Assembly (NCBI GenBank): GCA_030916885.1
Contig: JAUPVT010000023.1
Coordinates: 1-44,979, forward strand
Direction of reading: 5' to 3'
DNA from: Chlamydiota bacterium
Lineage (GTDB): Bacteria; Chlamydiota; Chlamydiia; Chlamydiales; Rhabdochlamydiaceae
DNA length: 44,979 nt
The notes below the pieces were generated by a model, which was not told the DNA's origin, searched no databases, and was given only the letters and a program-made list of their open reading frames with translations. How positions within the stretch are numbered: position 1 is the stretch's first letter; each line of letters starts with the position of its first letter. This document shows positions 16,731-25,560 of this stretch, piece by piece. Made by a program: the position numbers and the translations under genes.

Positions 16731-17786
16731 TTACGCGATCGTAACTTCTTTACAAAGATATACATCTTGGATTCCATGAAGAATTTGAACGCCTTCTTTA
16801 AAAGGTCTTTGGAAGGCTTTACGCCCAGAAATTAAGCCCATACCACCAGCTCTTTTATTAATAACAGCGGTTTCTACAGCTTGACTTAAATCATTTGCTC
16901 CTTCTGAAGGCCCGCCTGAATTGATTAAACCTACTCGGCCCATATAGCCATTTGCCACTTGATAACGGCATAGATCAATCATATGATCAGAAGATAGCTC
17001 TGTGTACATTTTTTCGGTTTGCTTACCAAACTTTAGCACTTTAAAACCACCATTGGTTACAGGTAATTTTTGTTTTACAATATCTGCTCCAATCGTAGCA
17101 CCTAAATGATCTGCTTGACTGGTTAAATCAGCTGCTTCATGAAAGTCTTTATTCGCTGTTTTAAAAGCAGGATTACGTAAATAGCACCACAAGACAGTCG
17201 CCATACCTAAATCATGTGCTAGTGCAAATGCTTGAGATACCTCTTGTATTTGTGTGCGACATTCTGGTGAACCAAAATAAATTGTTGCACCTACAGAAAC
17301 ACAACCCATGTCATATGCTTGTTCCACATTCGCAAACATGGTTTGTTCAAATTTATTTGGGTAACTTAAGAGTTCATTGTGATTGAGTTTTAGCATAAAC
17401 GGGATTTTGTGCGCATAACGACGTGCAACCATACCTAGCACCCCTAAAGTGGAAGCAACAGCATTACACCCCCCTTCAATAGCTAATTTCACAATATTTT
17501 CTGGATCAAAATAGTCGGGATTTGCAGCAAAAGATGCCCCTGCCGTATGTTCTATTCCTTGATCTACCGGTAAAATCGAGAGATAGCCAGTTCCCCCTAA
17601 ACGTCCTGCTTGAAACATTGTATTTAAACTATTTAATACGCGATTATTGCGATCAGATTGGGAAAAAATGCGATCGACAAAGTCAGAGCCTGGTAAATGT
17701 AAGCGTTCTTTAGGAATTTTACAAGTGTGATCAAGCAAATTTTTAGCTTTTTTACCTAATAGCTTTTCAATATTAGCAAGCGACAT
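16731..17786 (-). CDS. fbaB: Fructose-bisphosphate aldolase class I, DhnA/FbaB type
   Basis: This enzyme splits fructose-1,6-bisphosphate into dihydroxyacetone phosphate and glyceraldehyde-3-phosphate in glycolysis. At 351 residues it matches E. coli FbaB (350). DhnA-family features are seen along the chain: LPVDQGIEH at 72-80, [12 protein letters not shown] at 131-142, [12 protein letters not shown] at 162-173, GADIVKQK at 233-240 with K238 as the expected Schiff-base lysine, and SGGPSEG plus [15 protein letters not shown] in the phosphate-binding C-terminal part. Chlamydiae use this archaeal-type aldolase as their only one (dhnA in C. trachomatis). The ATG has AGAGGT 7 bases upstream. It appears monocistronic, with a hairpin behind it. 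Confidence 0.95.
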   Translation of the reverse strand: MSLANIEKLLGKKAKNLLDHTCKIPKERLHLPGSDFVDRIFSQSDRNNRVLNSLNTMFQAGRLGGTGYLSILPVDQGIEHTAGASFAANPDYFDPENIVKLAIEGGCNAVASTLGVLGMVARRYAHKIPFMLKLNHNELLSYPNKFEQTMFANVEQAYDMGCVSVGATIYFGSPECRTQIQEVSQAFALAHDLGMATVLWCYLRNPAFKTANKDFHEAADLTSQADHLGATIGADIVKQKLPVTNGGFKVLKFGKQTEKMYTELSSDHMIDLCRYQVANGYMGRVGLINSGGPSEGANDLSQAVETAVINKRAGGMGLISGRKAFQRPFKEGVQILHGIQDVYLCKEVTIA

Positions 17787-17916
17787 AGAAGGACCTCTAG
17801 ATTAGAATTTATCTTAAAAAAAGACAACTATATATAAAAAAACAGCTTTTTTAAAGGATTTTAACATCTAAAATGGAAAAATCTGCAAGTTTTAACCTTT
17901 TATTCTTATAAAAAAA

Positions 17917-19260
17917 TTATTTTTGCAGAAGTTGTTCAATTTCCTCTAAGCTTTTGCCCTTTGTCTCAGGCACATACCTAAAGACAAACCAAAAAGCTAT
18001 CACACTGATTAAGCCATAAAGAAGAAAAGCCCCCCCAATTCCAATAGAAATCAATAAATTAGGGAATGTTAATGAAACAAAATAATTACAGAACCAATTT
18101 ACAAATGTAGCAAGAGCCATTGCTTTGCCACGCACTTTTAATGGATAAATCTCTGAGAGTAATACCCAGGTGATGGGGCCTAAGCCGATAGCAAAAAAAG
18201 CAACGTAACACATTAAACTAATGACAGCCATTTCATCAATTAATGAAGAGCGTAAAAAGGAAGTAATGACAAGAGAGAATAAACTCATTACCATTCCTGC
18301 AATTCCTATCAAAAGCAACCTTCTTCTTCCTATGCGATCTAATAACCAAACAGACACAAGTGTTGCTAATACATTAATAATACCAATGGATAAGGTAGCA
18401 AATGTAGCACTAATAGCAGATGTATACCCTGCTCCTTGAAAAATACGAGGCGCATAGTAAATAATTGTATTAATCCCTGTAATTTGTTGAAAGGCGCTAA
18501 TGAAAAGACCTACGAATAAAATGGTGCGCAATTTAGAGGAAAATAAAAGCCTCCAAGCTCCTCTTTTATTTCTCGAACTAGCTGAATGCTTCATTTCATC
18601 AATATGCCCCTTCCAGTCTCGATCTAAACGCAATCTCTCTAAAACAATAATAGCAAGATGAGACTTGCCATTTTTAAAAAGCCACCCGGGAGATTCTGGT
18701 ATAAAAAAAAGAGCAAGAAGTTGAATAGCAGCAGGAAGACTGCCAATAATAAACATTTCTTGCCAATCTGCTTTTTTTGCATAAACGTAATTAATGAAAT
18801 ACGCTCCGAGAATTCCAAGTGTAATGGCCAATTGATAGGCAGAAACAATTCCTCCTCGATGGTTAGGGGGTGCAATTTCAGCGAGATATAAGGGCGCTGT
18901 TACAGAAATAACCCCAACAGCTATCCCGCTAACTACGCGCCCAAATAATAAGATAAAATAAGAATGCGATTCTGCTGTAATCCAAGAACCTAAAATAAAT
19001 AAAACCGCTGTCAACATAATGGTCCATTTACGCCCTAAGCGATCAGCTAAATACCCTCCCATGAAAGCCCCTACAAGAGCTCCCAGCAAAATGCTGCTAA
19101 CCAATACACCTTGTTCCGCAATAGATAGATTAAAAATCGGAGATAAAAAAATTAAAGCTCCTGAAATAATTGCTGTATGATATCCAAATAATAAACCTCC
19201 CAAACAAGCTATTGTCACAATAAAGATCATATATCTACTTAAACGCTGCTTATGAGCCAT
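17917..19260 (-). CDS. Sugar porter family MFS transporter
   Basis: A 447-residue, 12-helix major facilitator protein of the sugar porter group (XylE/GalP/AraE and GLUT-like). Diagnostic motifs are in order: GYHTAIISGALIFL in helix 1, GGYLADRLGRKWT after helix 2, the central PESPGWLFKNGK loop, QQITGINTIIYYAPRIF in helix 7, LLDRIGRRRLL after helix 8, and PETKGKSLEEIEQLL at the end of helix 12. It probably imports a hexose or pentose with protons. Chlamydiaceae use a hexose-phosphate antiporter (UhpC) instead, so an unphosphorylated-sugar porter marks a metabolic difference. Its ATG overlaps the acetyltransferase gene end by 11 bases, with AGAGG upstream, so the two are cotranscribed. Confidence 0.92.
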   Translation of the reverse strand: MAHKQRLSRYMIFIVTIACLGGLLFGYHTAIISGALIFLSPIFNLSIAEQGVLVSSILLGALVGAFMGGYLADRLGRKWTIMLTAVLFILGSWITAESHSYFILLFGRVVSGIAVGVISVTAPLYLAEIAPPNHRGGIVSAYQLAITLGILGAYFINYVYAKKADWQEMFIIGSLPAAIQLLALFFIPESPGWLFKNGKSHLAIIVLERLRLDRDWKGHIDEMKHSASSRNKRGAWRLLFSSKLRTILFVGLFISAFQQITGINTIIYYAPRIFQGAGYTSAISATFATLSIGIINVLATLVSVWLLDRIGRRRLLLIGIAGMVMSLFSLVITSFLRSSLIDEMAVISLMCYVAFFAIGLGPITWVLLSEIYPLKVRGKAMALATFVNWFCNYFVSLTFPNLLISIGIGGAFLLYGLISVIAFWFVFRYVPETKGKSLEEIEQLLQK

Positions 19261-19705
19261 ACTCTGCCTCTTTTTTCTGTAATGTCTTTTTCATAAGTCG
19301 ATGTGGAATACCAATTTTTTCAATGATGGAACCTTCTGGTTGGTAGCCCATTTGCTGATAAAAACCTTCTACTTCTTTATATGCATAGAGATACACATAA
19401 TAGATGCCTTTTTTCTCTAACCCTTTTTCTAATGTGCAAAGTAACCTGCGGCCAAACCCTCTGCCTCGATACTCTTCACTCATGACCATTTGATACATGC
19501 GTCCCATGATTTCACTCTCTGGAGAAAAGGAAACCGAACCTACTACTTTTTTACTATCTAAAGCAACTAGGTGTAAACTGCTTATTTCATCTGATATTTC
19601 CTCTGTTTCTGGAGCTAAACCAAGAGGCTTATGCAACATTTCCCAACGTAGCATCTTTGCTGAACCATATTCTATATTATTAATAGTAATCCATTTGAAT
19701 TTCAT
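19250..19705 (-). CDS. GNAT-family N-acetyltransferase
   Basis: A small acetyltransferase of about 151 residues. The acetyl-CoA pyrophosphate-binding loop is EYRGRGFGRRLL (R-G-x-G-x-R/G pattern), preceded by the strand VMS and followed by a helix and YVYLYAYKEVEGFYQQMGY, the usual end of the GNAT fold. The substrate is unknown. A longer frame starts at 19753, but the ATG at 19705 has an AAGGAG ribosome binding site in the right place and its product begins at the natural first strand (MKFKWITINN), so I prefer it. It overlaps the sugar porter gene by 11 bases. Confidence 0.85.
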   Translation of the reverse strand: MKFKWITINNIEYGSAKMLRWEMLHKPLGLAPETEEISDEISSLHLVALDSKKVVGSVSFSPESEIMGRMYQMVMSEEYRGRGFGRRLLCTLEKGLEKKGIYYVYLYAYKEVEGFYQQMGYQPEGSIIEKIGIPHRLMKKTLQKKEAEYGS

Positions 19706-19786
19706 AAGACACACACTCCTTGTATAGATAAAGAGTTTTTCTTTTTGCACCATACAATAAAGTAGTATTTTTACAAAAAGGCGTAC

Positions 19787-20959
19787 TTAACAAACTCTGA
19801 GAAAAAAACTCTTTAAATAGTCTCCTTCTGGATGAAATAAAGAAATAGGATGATCTGGTGTTTGAATATGTTTGGAAAGAATAGATACAGACCGTTTTAC
19901 ATCAGCTGCCGCTTGAAAAAGCAGCTGGCGAAATAAAGTTTCATTGATGAAATAAGAACAAGAACTACTCAGTAATAAGGAATCATAAGGCATTTTAGCC
20001 AAACTCAGGTAATTGATTTCTTTATATCCATAGCAAGCATTATTCACATCTTGTCTTCTTTTTGCAAAAGCAGGAGGATCTAAAATCACTAGATCAAAAG
20101 GTAAATCCTTTTGCCGTAAGTACTCAAATACATCTGTTTGAATAATGGTATGTGCCTCTATCGGAAATTTATTCAATAAAGTGTTTCTGCGAGCTAACTC
20201 ACAAGCTCTTTTACTCACATCTATACTAGTTATATGCTTAGCACCTGCCTCTAGAGCAAATAAAGAGAATCCTCCCGTATAGGAAAAGCAATTTAATACT
20301 CTTTTACCTTTAGCATGACGAAAAATCAGCTGGCGCATTTCTCTTTGGTCTAAAAATAAACCTGTTTTTTGCCCCACTTCAGGGGTAACATACATAGATA
20401 AGCCGTTTTCCTTTACAATCAGTTCTTGAGGAACTGTTCCAAATAAAACGGCTTTTTTCTCTTCTAAACCCTCTTGCAGGCGAGCTGAAGAAACGGATTT
20501 CTCTAAGACTCCTGTAATATGAGGAAGTTTTTTTAATAATAAAGAGAGGATTTTTTCTTTTAAACGCTGCATGCCCCATGTATTGATTTGCATAACAGCT
20601 ATGGTATCATAGATATCAATGATAAGACCCGGGAGTTCATCTGCTTCCGCATTTACCAAGCGAAAACAAGTAGTAGCTTTTTGACAAAAAAGCTTTTTCC
20701 GTAATTCAATAGCCCGATCTAAATGCTTATTAAGCGTAACGCCCTCTAAATCGCAATCAAAGGTTAATACTCTTGCTGCAAGAGAATTATCTTTATGAAA
20801 ATACGCCTGTGCTAAATATTTTCCACAAGAGCTATAAACCTCTAAAATCTCTCCTTGTTCAAACTCTGGTAAAGAAGCAATAGCACCAGAAAAAATCCAA
20901 GGATGTCGATTTAAAAGAGATTTTTCTCGACTGGGTTTTAAGATAGCTCTTTTTTTCAC
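19787..20959 (-). CDS. rlmI: PUA-domain class I rRNA cytosine methyltransferase, RlmI-like
   Basis: A 390-residue protein expected to make 5-methylcytosine in 23S rRNA (E. coli C1962). An N-terminal PUA domain (RHPWIFSGAI at about 18-27, GEILEVYS) leads to an EEHEE-like domain and a C-terminal SAM domain. Motif I is VLNCFSYTGGFSLFALEAGA, motif IV is DLVILDPPAFAKR, and the catalytic cysteine motif is SSSCSYFINE. All signatures of the RlmI/YccW group are present. The start is GTG at 20959, in a GTGA overlap with the rimO stop, so translation is coupled to rimO. The exact target base is inferred from the family. Confidence 0.88.
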   Translation of the reverse strand: MKKRAILKPSREKSLLNRHPWIFSGAIASLPEFEQGEILEVYSSCGKYLAQAYFHKDNSLAARVLTFDCDLEGVTLNKHLDRAIELRKKLFCQKATTCFRLVNAEADELPGLIIDIYDTIAVMQINTWGMQRLKEKILSLLLKKLPHITGVLEKSVSSARLQEGLEEKKAVLFGTVPQELIVKENGLSMYVTPEVGQKTGLFLDQREMRQLIFRHAKGKRVLNCFSYTGGFSLFALEAGAKHITSIDVSKRACELARRNTLLNKFPIEAHTIIQTDVFEYLRQKDLPFDLVILDPPAFAKRRQDVNNACYGYKEINYLSLAKMPYDSLLLSSSCSYFINETLFRQLLFQAAADVKRSVSILSKHIQTPDHPISLFHPEGDYLKSFFLRVC

Positions 20960-22344
20960 ACAACCATATTAAGTGAAGTTTTTTTCTCTAAAGATCGAAT
21001 GACTTTTCCAATTAAATCATAATCAGCGACATCTGTTATTTCCACCTCATAGAGCTCAGGTAGGTTTTTTACTTTACGAGCATCATTAATAATTACCACA
21101 CCATCAATTTCCGGTGTTTGCCCAGAAAATCTTCCACAGAGAAGATAGGGCGAATCTGGATGAGCGCCTTCTATAATAACAGGTATTTTTTGCCCTATAT
21201 ACCTTTGATTTCTTTGAGTAATAAGTTGCTTTTGCGCTTTTGCCACTCTATCAAAACGAACCTGTTTTACTTCTTCTGATATATGATCTGGCAGCTTTGC
21301 AGAAGCAGATTGCTCTTCGCAGGAATATTTAAAAATCCCGATATGATCGATGGGATGTTTTTGTATAAATTCAATAAGCTCATCTACTTCTTCTTCTGTT
21401 TCTGAAGGGAACCCCACCATTAAGCTTGTGCGGATGACTACATTTGGAAGGTTTTCGCGCAGCTTCTCTATTATTTCAATAATCTGCTGCTTAGAGGTTT
21501 TTCGTTTCATAGCTTTTAAGATACGATTACTAATATGCTGAATCGGCATATCTAAATAAGGACAGATCCTCTTATCAGCTTTCATTAAAGCAATTAACCC
21601 ATCTGTAATCTCATCAGGATAAAGATATAACAATCGTAACCAAAAGGATTCTTTTTCAGATAAAAGAAGAGAGATCACATTCTCTAGTCCTTGTTTATCG
21701 ACTAGGTCTTTTCCATAATCCCCTAGATCCTGAGCAATTAAAATCACTTCCTTTACCCCTTGAGAAATCAAAGAACGAAACTCTTTAAGAATTTGAGGTA
21801 TAGGTTTACTACGTAAGCGACCTTTAATCTTAGGAATGATACAAAAAGCGCATTGCTTGGCGCAGCCTTCTGCTATTTTCAAATAAGCATAATGCTTTGG
21901 TGTCGATAGCTGTCTTGGTATCTCGCCCCATTCCAAATAGCTACGAGCATTAGATACCGTTTCTCCGGGACTATTAGCTGTAATAGCTTCTAAAATTTTT
22001 TCCACATCCCCTGAGCCTAAAAAGTAATGAATCTGAGGAAACTGCTCTTTGAGCTGATCTTTATGTTTTTGCACCATACAACCAGCTACAATAACCTTTG
22101 CCTCTGTTTTTTTTTCTTGAAAAAAGTTATTTACCGAATCGATAGACTCTTGTCTAGCAGAAACTAAAAACCCACAAGTATTAACTACTAGAAAATCCGC
22201 CTGATTAAGCTGATCTGTAAGCTGATAACCAGCCTTGAGTACCATCCCTAACATAACCTCGGTATCCACGAGATTTCGGGCACATCCAAGGCTGGTAAAA
22301 TGGATTTTATTTTTTAATGTTTTTAGCTGAGAAGGATATTTCAT
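20956..22344 (-). CDS. rimO: Ribosomal protein S12 methylthiotransferase
   Basis: RimO is a radical-SAM enzyme with two iron-sulfur clusters that adds a methylthio group to an aspartate of ribosomal protein S12. The first-cluster cysteines are in FTSLGCARNLVDTE, VVNTCGFL and VIVAGCMVQ. The radical-SAM motif CAKQCAFC is in KIAEGCAKQCAFCIIP. A C-terminal TRAM domain follows, containing YLLCGRFSGQTPEIDG. RimO rather than MiaB is indicated by SLGCARNLVD and the CIIPKIKGRLRSKPI segment. A longer frame begins at a TTG at 22374, but the ATG at 22344 with AAGG upstream is the more likely start (about 462 residues). It is the first gene of a unit with rlmI. Confidence 0.93.
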   Translation of the reverse strand: MKYPSQLKTLKNKIHFTSLGCARNLVDTEVMLGMVLKAGYQLTDQLNQADFLVVNTCGFLVSARQESIDSVNNFFQEKKTEAKVIVAGCMVQKHKDQLKEQFPQIHYFLGSGDVEKILEAITANSPGETVSNARSYLEWGEIPRQLSTPKHYAYLKIAEGCAKQCAFCIIPKIKGRLRSKPIPQILKEFRSLISQGVKEVILIAQDLGDYGKDLVDKQGLENVISLLLSEKESFWLRLLYLYPDEITDGLIALMKADKRICPYLDMPIQHISNRILKAMKRKTSKQQIIEIIEKLRENLPNVVIRTSLMVGFPSETEEEVDELIEFIQKHPIDHIGIFKYSCEEQSASAKLPDHISEEVKQVRFDRVAKAQKQLITQRNQRYIGQKIPVIIEGAHPDSPYLLCGRFSGQTPEIDGVVIINDARKVKNLPELYEVEITDVADYDLIGKVIRSLEKKTSLNMVV

Positions 22345-22548
22345 AATTGCCTTAAGTAAAACAAGAATTATCAATAAAGACAGAATTTCCCACCAGCTCT
22401 TATTATTAAATAAATTATTTACTAAAATCAGGCTGTATTAAGATTTGATTAATATCAAACACTGTTTATAAATTAATTGCATTTAATTATATTTTAATTT
22501 ATAATTAATATCGATTTGAATAATAAAAGATATAAAAAGGAAATAATT

Positions 22549-23253
22549 ATGACAACTTTAATGCAAGTAAATAGGCTCACACCTTCTGCTCCTCAATTAG
22601 AGTTACCACCTCCATCATATGATGATGTAACAGCAGAAAATGGAATAAAGATTCAACCAAGGGCTCCTATTCAATCACTTGAAGCCTTACTCATAGAAGT
22701 CGGGCAAAATTCTCATATTGAGTCAGTTAGAAATATTGCTGAAAATCATATAACTTCTAATCAACCTAATCTAGCAATAAGGGTTAAAAGCTTTTTTTTT
22801 GAAAAATGGACTGCAACCAAATCCTATCCTCAAACAGGTATCAATAAAATAAAAAATATTTTTATCTCTATTTATCAACATCCAACGGTTCCTTTCATCG
22901 GGGCTGGTGTATTAGGTACAGCTACAGGTTTACTAATGGGCTTAAGCATTCCTGCAGGATTTATGCTAGGAGTAGCTATAAAATTGGGAAGCATAGCTTT
23001 AGATAAAGGTTTAAATGCTGTCAATAGTGCAAGTAATCGGGTGTTTAGTTGGATGAAAGGTTCTAAGTTAGCGACAGAAAATATCTCGCAATCTTCTTTT
23101 AACCAAACGATTAGAATTGTTCCCTTTGCTGTTTTCAGTTTCTCTTTAGGGTTAAATTCTTATAATCTTACTTTAGCTGCTAAAATTGCTGCTGCTGCTA
23201 TAGTTATTGGAGCGGGAGCTTTTTCATTAGGAACCGCTCTGCATACACAGTAG
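22549..23253 (+). CDS. Inc-like membrane protein with PSAP and PPxY motifs in its N-terminal tail
   Basis: A protein of about 234 residues from the ATG at 22549, which has AAAAAGGA at a proper distance; an in-frame TTG at 22516 is less likely. The N-terminal tail (1-100) is hydrophilic. Residues 12-15 are PSAP and 21-24 are PPSY (the run TPSAPQLELPPPSYDD covers 11-26). Two hydrophobic blocks follow: FIGAGVLGTATGLLMGL with GFMLGVAIKLGSIAL (about 121-155), and IVPFAVFSFSLGLNSY to IGAGAFSLGTAL (about 188-231). Paired long hydrophobic hairpins with no Sec signal are the hallmark of chlamydial Inc proteins, which are type III-secreted and sit in the vacuole membrane with tails in host cytosol. Family membership is by architecture only. 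The tail motifs are discussed in the findings. Confidence 0.7.
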   Translation: MTTLMQVNRLTPSAPQLELPPPSYDDVTAENGIKIQPRAPIQSLEALLIEVGQNSHIESVRNIAENHITSNQPNLAIRVKSFFFEKWTATKSYPQTGINKIKNIFISIYQHPTVPFIGAGVLGTATGLLMGLSIPAGFMLGVAIKLGSIALDKGLNAVNSASNRVFSWMKGSKLATENISQSSFNQTIRIVPFAVFSFSLGLNSYNLTLAAKIAAAAIVIGAGAFSLGTALHTQ

Positions 23254-23432
23254 AGCCCTAAATTTAATTGAGATTTTTTTGAAAAATCGCTGTATTTAAT
23301 CTTTGATTACCTTACTATAAGATGATCTTTTTTAAGAATATAGGTCGGCTTTTTTTATTAAAAATTTTTTTTTAAAAAAGAGTAATAAAAACTGTCGATC
23401 TTTAATAGATACTTTAACCAAGGAGAAATTAC

Positions 23433-23969
23433 ATGACAGCCTCGGCAATTCCATCATTTTTAAGTAAGCCATTTATAACATCTTTTAATGCGCAGACAAC
23501 TGTAAAAAATTATCTAATCGGTCAAACTGCCTTTAGTACAGTCTTTGGGTTCTCTGTCTGTCGCCTTCCCTTCTTTCAATCAGCAGCATTAGGCTTAGCA
23601 ACTGCAGGTTGCCGCTATATAACAGACAAAGCAATTGCCCAACTTTCTACAAAATTCTCTTTTATCGAAGGAAATAGAACAGCTGTAAAAACAGCTTTGG
23701 TTTCAGGATCGTTTTTCCTAGCAAAAACAGTGATTAACACTATTCTCCCAGGATCTTCAACTTATCTTAGAGCTGGTCTATTAATGAGTGCTACTTATTT
23801 AGTGGCAGAGCCGATATCTAAAAGGGTTTATGAAGCATGCACTAGTGATAAGACCGTTAAGCAGTCTTTGACAGATATTAAAAATGATATCAGTCAGCAA
23901 TATCCAGCCGCAATACAAAAAATAGCTGATTTATGGAATCGTTTCTTTAGATCTAACGGACCATCTTAG
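23433..23969 (+). CDS. Small Inc-like protein with hydrophobic domains (paralogue A)
   Basis: A 178-residue protein with AAGGAGA before its ATG. Hydrophobic stretches are seen at about 28-62 (YLIGQTAFSTVFGF to ALGLATAG) and about 88-128 (TALVSGSFFLAKTVINTIL to LLMSATYLVAEPI), with a short loop between and a hydrophilic helical C-terminus. The layout, including an ATAG turn followed by I-x-D and later a KTAL helix, is shared with the next gene, suggesting an old duplication. I recognise no named family. The order (unusually short loop, hairpin, charged tail) fits an inclusion-membrane type protein, with moderate confidence. Confidence 0.65.
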   Translation: MTASAIPSFLSKPFITSFNAQTTVKNYLIGQTAFSTVFGFSVCRLPFFQSAALGLATAGCRYITDKAIAQLSTKFSFIEGNRTAVKTALVSGSFFLAKTVINTILPGSSTYLRAGLLMSATYLVAEPISKRVYEACTSDKTVKQSLTDIKNDISQQYPAAIQKIADLWNRFFRSNGPS

Positions 23970-24013
23970 GTGGTAGTAATATTACTTAAAAACCTTTAAT
24001 TACTTGTTTCTTA

Positions 24014-24053
24014 AAAGCTCACCTTGTTACAATAAGGTGAGCTTTGTTTTTTT
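24014..24053 (+). terminator. Strong rho-independent terminator
   Basis: A 12-base perfect stem (AAAGCTCACCTT / AAGGTGAGCTTT) with an 8-base loop is followed by GTTTTTTT. It lies 45 bases after the stop of the 178-residue Inc-like gene and ends that unit, so the next small gene must have its own promoter. Confidence 0.92.
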
Positions 24054-24129
24054 AATTAAATTCTCAATATAAACTCTTTTTATATTAACTAGTTTGTTTT
24101 TTTATTATAATTAAAGATTAGGAGTTTTT

Positions 24130-24552
24130 ATGCCATCTTTTGACATGACTGTGAAAACACCTAATAATCAAGAAAAACCTTTTAGAAGATACATATCAGA
24201 GCAAGCAATTGTCGGTTTTATAATAGCAAGAACATTTTACTGCTTATGTCCTTTATCAGGAGCTCTTTTAGGAGCTGCTACTGCTGGTTCTCATGTAATC
24301 AGAGACGATGTAGTCTTAAGAGGATTTCCAGACCCTTTTAACAATCATCTGCTAAAAATCAATAGTACCGTACACAAAACAGCTCTGTTAGTTGCCGCTT
24401 TTTTCACTTCTATATTGTGTATAAGTTTATTAACAGCCACCCCTCTTCCTTTTTTCAAAGCAGCAATTGTAATGGGATATGTTCACAACATGGGAGAAAA
24501 GACTATAGATAAGATATATGAGCTTGGAAAAGATGTATGGTCAAAAAAGTAA
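24130..24552 (+). CDS. Small Inc-like protein with hydrophobic domains (paralogue B)
   Basis: A 140-residue protein starting at an ATG with TTAGGAG upstream. Hydrophobic segments lie at about 26-52 (AIVGFIIARTFYCL to LLGAATAGS) and about 83-118 (KTALLVAAFFTSILCISLL to FFKAAIVMGYV), flanked by short polar ends. The ATAG-x3-I-x-D turn and the KTAL segment match the upstream paralogue. There is no signal peptide and no enzyme motif. It is preceded by a terminator and followed after about 80 bases by oppB. An Inc-like role is inferred from shape only. Confidence 0.65.
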   Translation: MPSFDMTVKTPNNQEKPFRRYISEQAIVGFIIARTFYCLCPLSGALLGAATAGSHVIRDDVVLRGFPDPFNNHLLKINSTVHKTALLVAAFFTSILCISLLTATPLPFFKAAIVMGYVHNMGEKTIDKIYELGKDVWSKK

Positions 24553-24633
24553 ATTTACCTAAAAAAGAAAGGAGTCTTTGCTTAAAAAACCCATTTGGTT
24601 ATCCTAGCTTAGAATTAAACCTCTGTAAGAAGG

Positions 24634-25560
24634 ATGCTAGCGTTCATTATTTATCCCTTATTGAAAAAAACATCTGCTTTATTAAGTTCTCTTTTAGCTG
24701 TAATTACAGTGACGTTTTTTTTAATGCATTCTATTCCGGGTAGTCCCTTTGCTGATGATAAGTTAGATACTGAAATTTCAAAAGCCCTTTCTGTGCACTA
24801 TGGTCTAGATCAACCTTTATGGTTACAATATATAAAGTATTTAAAAAATATCTGTGTATTTGATCTAGGCCCTTCTCTTTACTATCAAGGAAGAGCGGTA
24901 AAAGATGTCATTATCAATGGGTTTCCTACATCTTTTGTACTAGGCTTAGAAGCCATGACGCTCGCTATTTTAGCGGGTGTAGGATTAGGTATGCTTTCTG
25001 CGGCAAACCATCTTAAATGGCAAGATTGTGTAAGCATGCTCTTTACTACTTTTTGTATGTCTTTGCCTAGTTTTATTTTGGCAACTCTCTTACAGTTCGT
25101 TTTTGCTATGAAGCTTGATTTGTTGCCAGTAGCTCGTTGGGGCAGTTTCGCGCAAAGTATTATGCCGACTCTATCTCTTGCTGCTTTGCCAACAGCTTTC
25201 ATAGCGAGGCTTACCCGAGTCAATTTAATTGAGGCCATGCAACAAGATTATATCTTGACGGCTCGAGCAAAAGGTTTAAGTCAAATGCAGATCATATATA
25301 AACATGCGTTGCGTAATGCCATTTTCCCTGTTCTTTCTTATTTAGCGCCTCTTTCAGCAAATATTTTTATTGGAAGTTTTGCCATTGAGAGAATTTTTGC
25401 TATTCCTGGTTTAGGACACTCTTTTGTGCAAAGTATTATTAATCGCGACTATTCGATGATTATGGGGTTAACCATTTTTTATAGCTGTATTCTGTTGTTA
25501 GCTGTTTGGCTCATTGACACAATCTATATATTCTTAGACCCCAGGTTAAAAGATAGATGA
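24634..25560 (+). CDS. oppB: Oligopeptide ABC transporter permease OppB
   Basis: A 308-residue inner-membrane permease. The N-terminus MLAFIIYPLLKKTSALLS and the HSIPGSPF segment match OppB/DppB, and the cytoplasmic coupling loop reads EAMQQDYILTARAKGLSQ, the EAA motif that contacts the ATPases. The C-terminus LIDTIYIFLDPRLK is also typical. With OppC it forms the peptide channel. AGAAGG sits directly against the ATG, closer than usual, but the match to the OppB N-terminus supports this start. It overlaps oppC by 4 bases (ATGA). Confidence 0.93.
   Translation: MLAFIIYPLLKKTSALLSSLLAVITVTFFLMHSIPGSPFADDKLDTEISKALSVHYGLDQPLWLQYIKYLKNICVFDLGPSLYYQGRAVKDVIINGFPTSFVLGLEAMTLAILAGVGLGMLSAANHLKWQDCVSMLFTTFCMSLPSFILATLLQFVFAMKLDLLPVARWGSFAQSIMPTLSLAALPTAFIARLTRVNLIEAMQQDYILTARAKGLSQMQIIYKHALRNAIFPVLSYLAPLSANIFIGSFAIERIFAIPGLGHSFVQSIINRDYSMIMGLTIFYSCILLLAVWLIDTIYIFLDPRLKDR

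Noticed and set aside
16445-16777. Minus-strand open frame of 110 codons overlapping the 3' end of fbaB
   Set aside because: It begins inside the aldolase coding region in another frame and lacks a ribosome binding site; the credible coding signal over 16432-16640 is a decayed fragment in a different frame.
18639-18891. Frames on both strands inside the sugar porter gene
   Set aside because: They are out-of-frame shadows of a well-supported transporter gene.
22345-22374. TTG start giving RimO ten extra residues
   Set aside because: The ATG at 22344 has an AAGG site and fits the family start better; a hydrophobic TTG-led extension is not expected.
24537-24743. Plus-strand frame between the last Inc-like gene and oppB
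   Set aside because: It overlaps both neighbours, its product has no motif, and oppB in another frame matches the family well.
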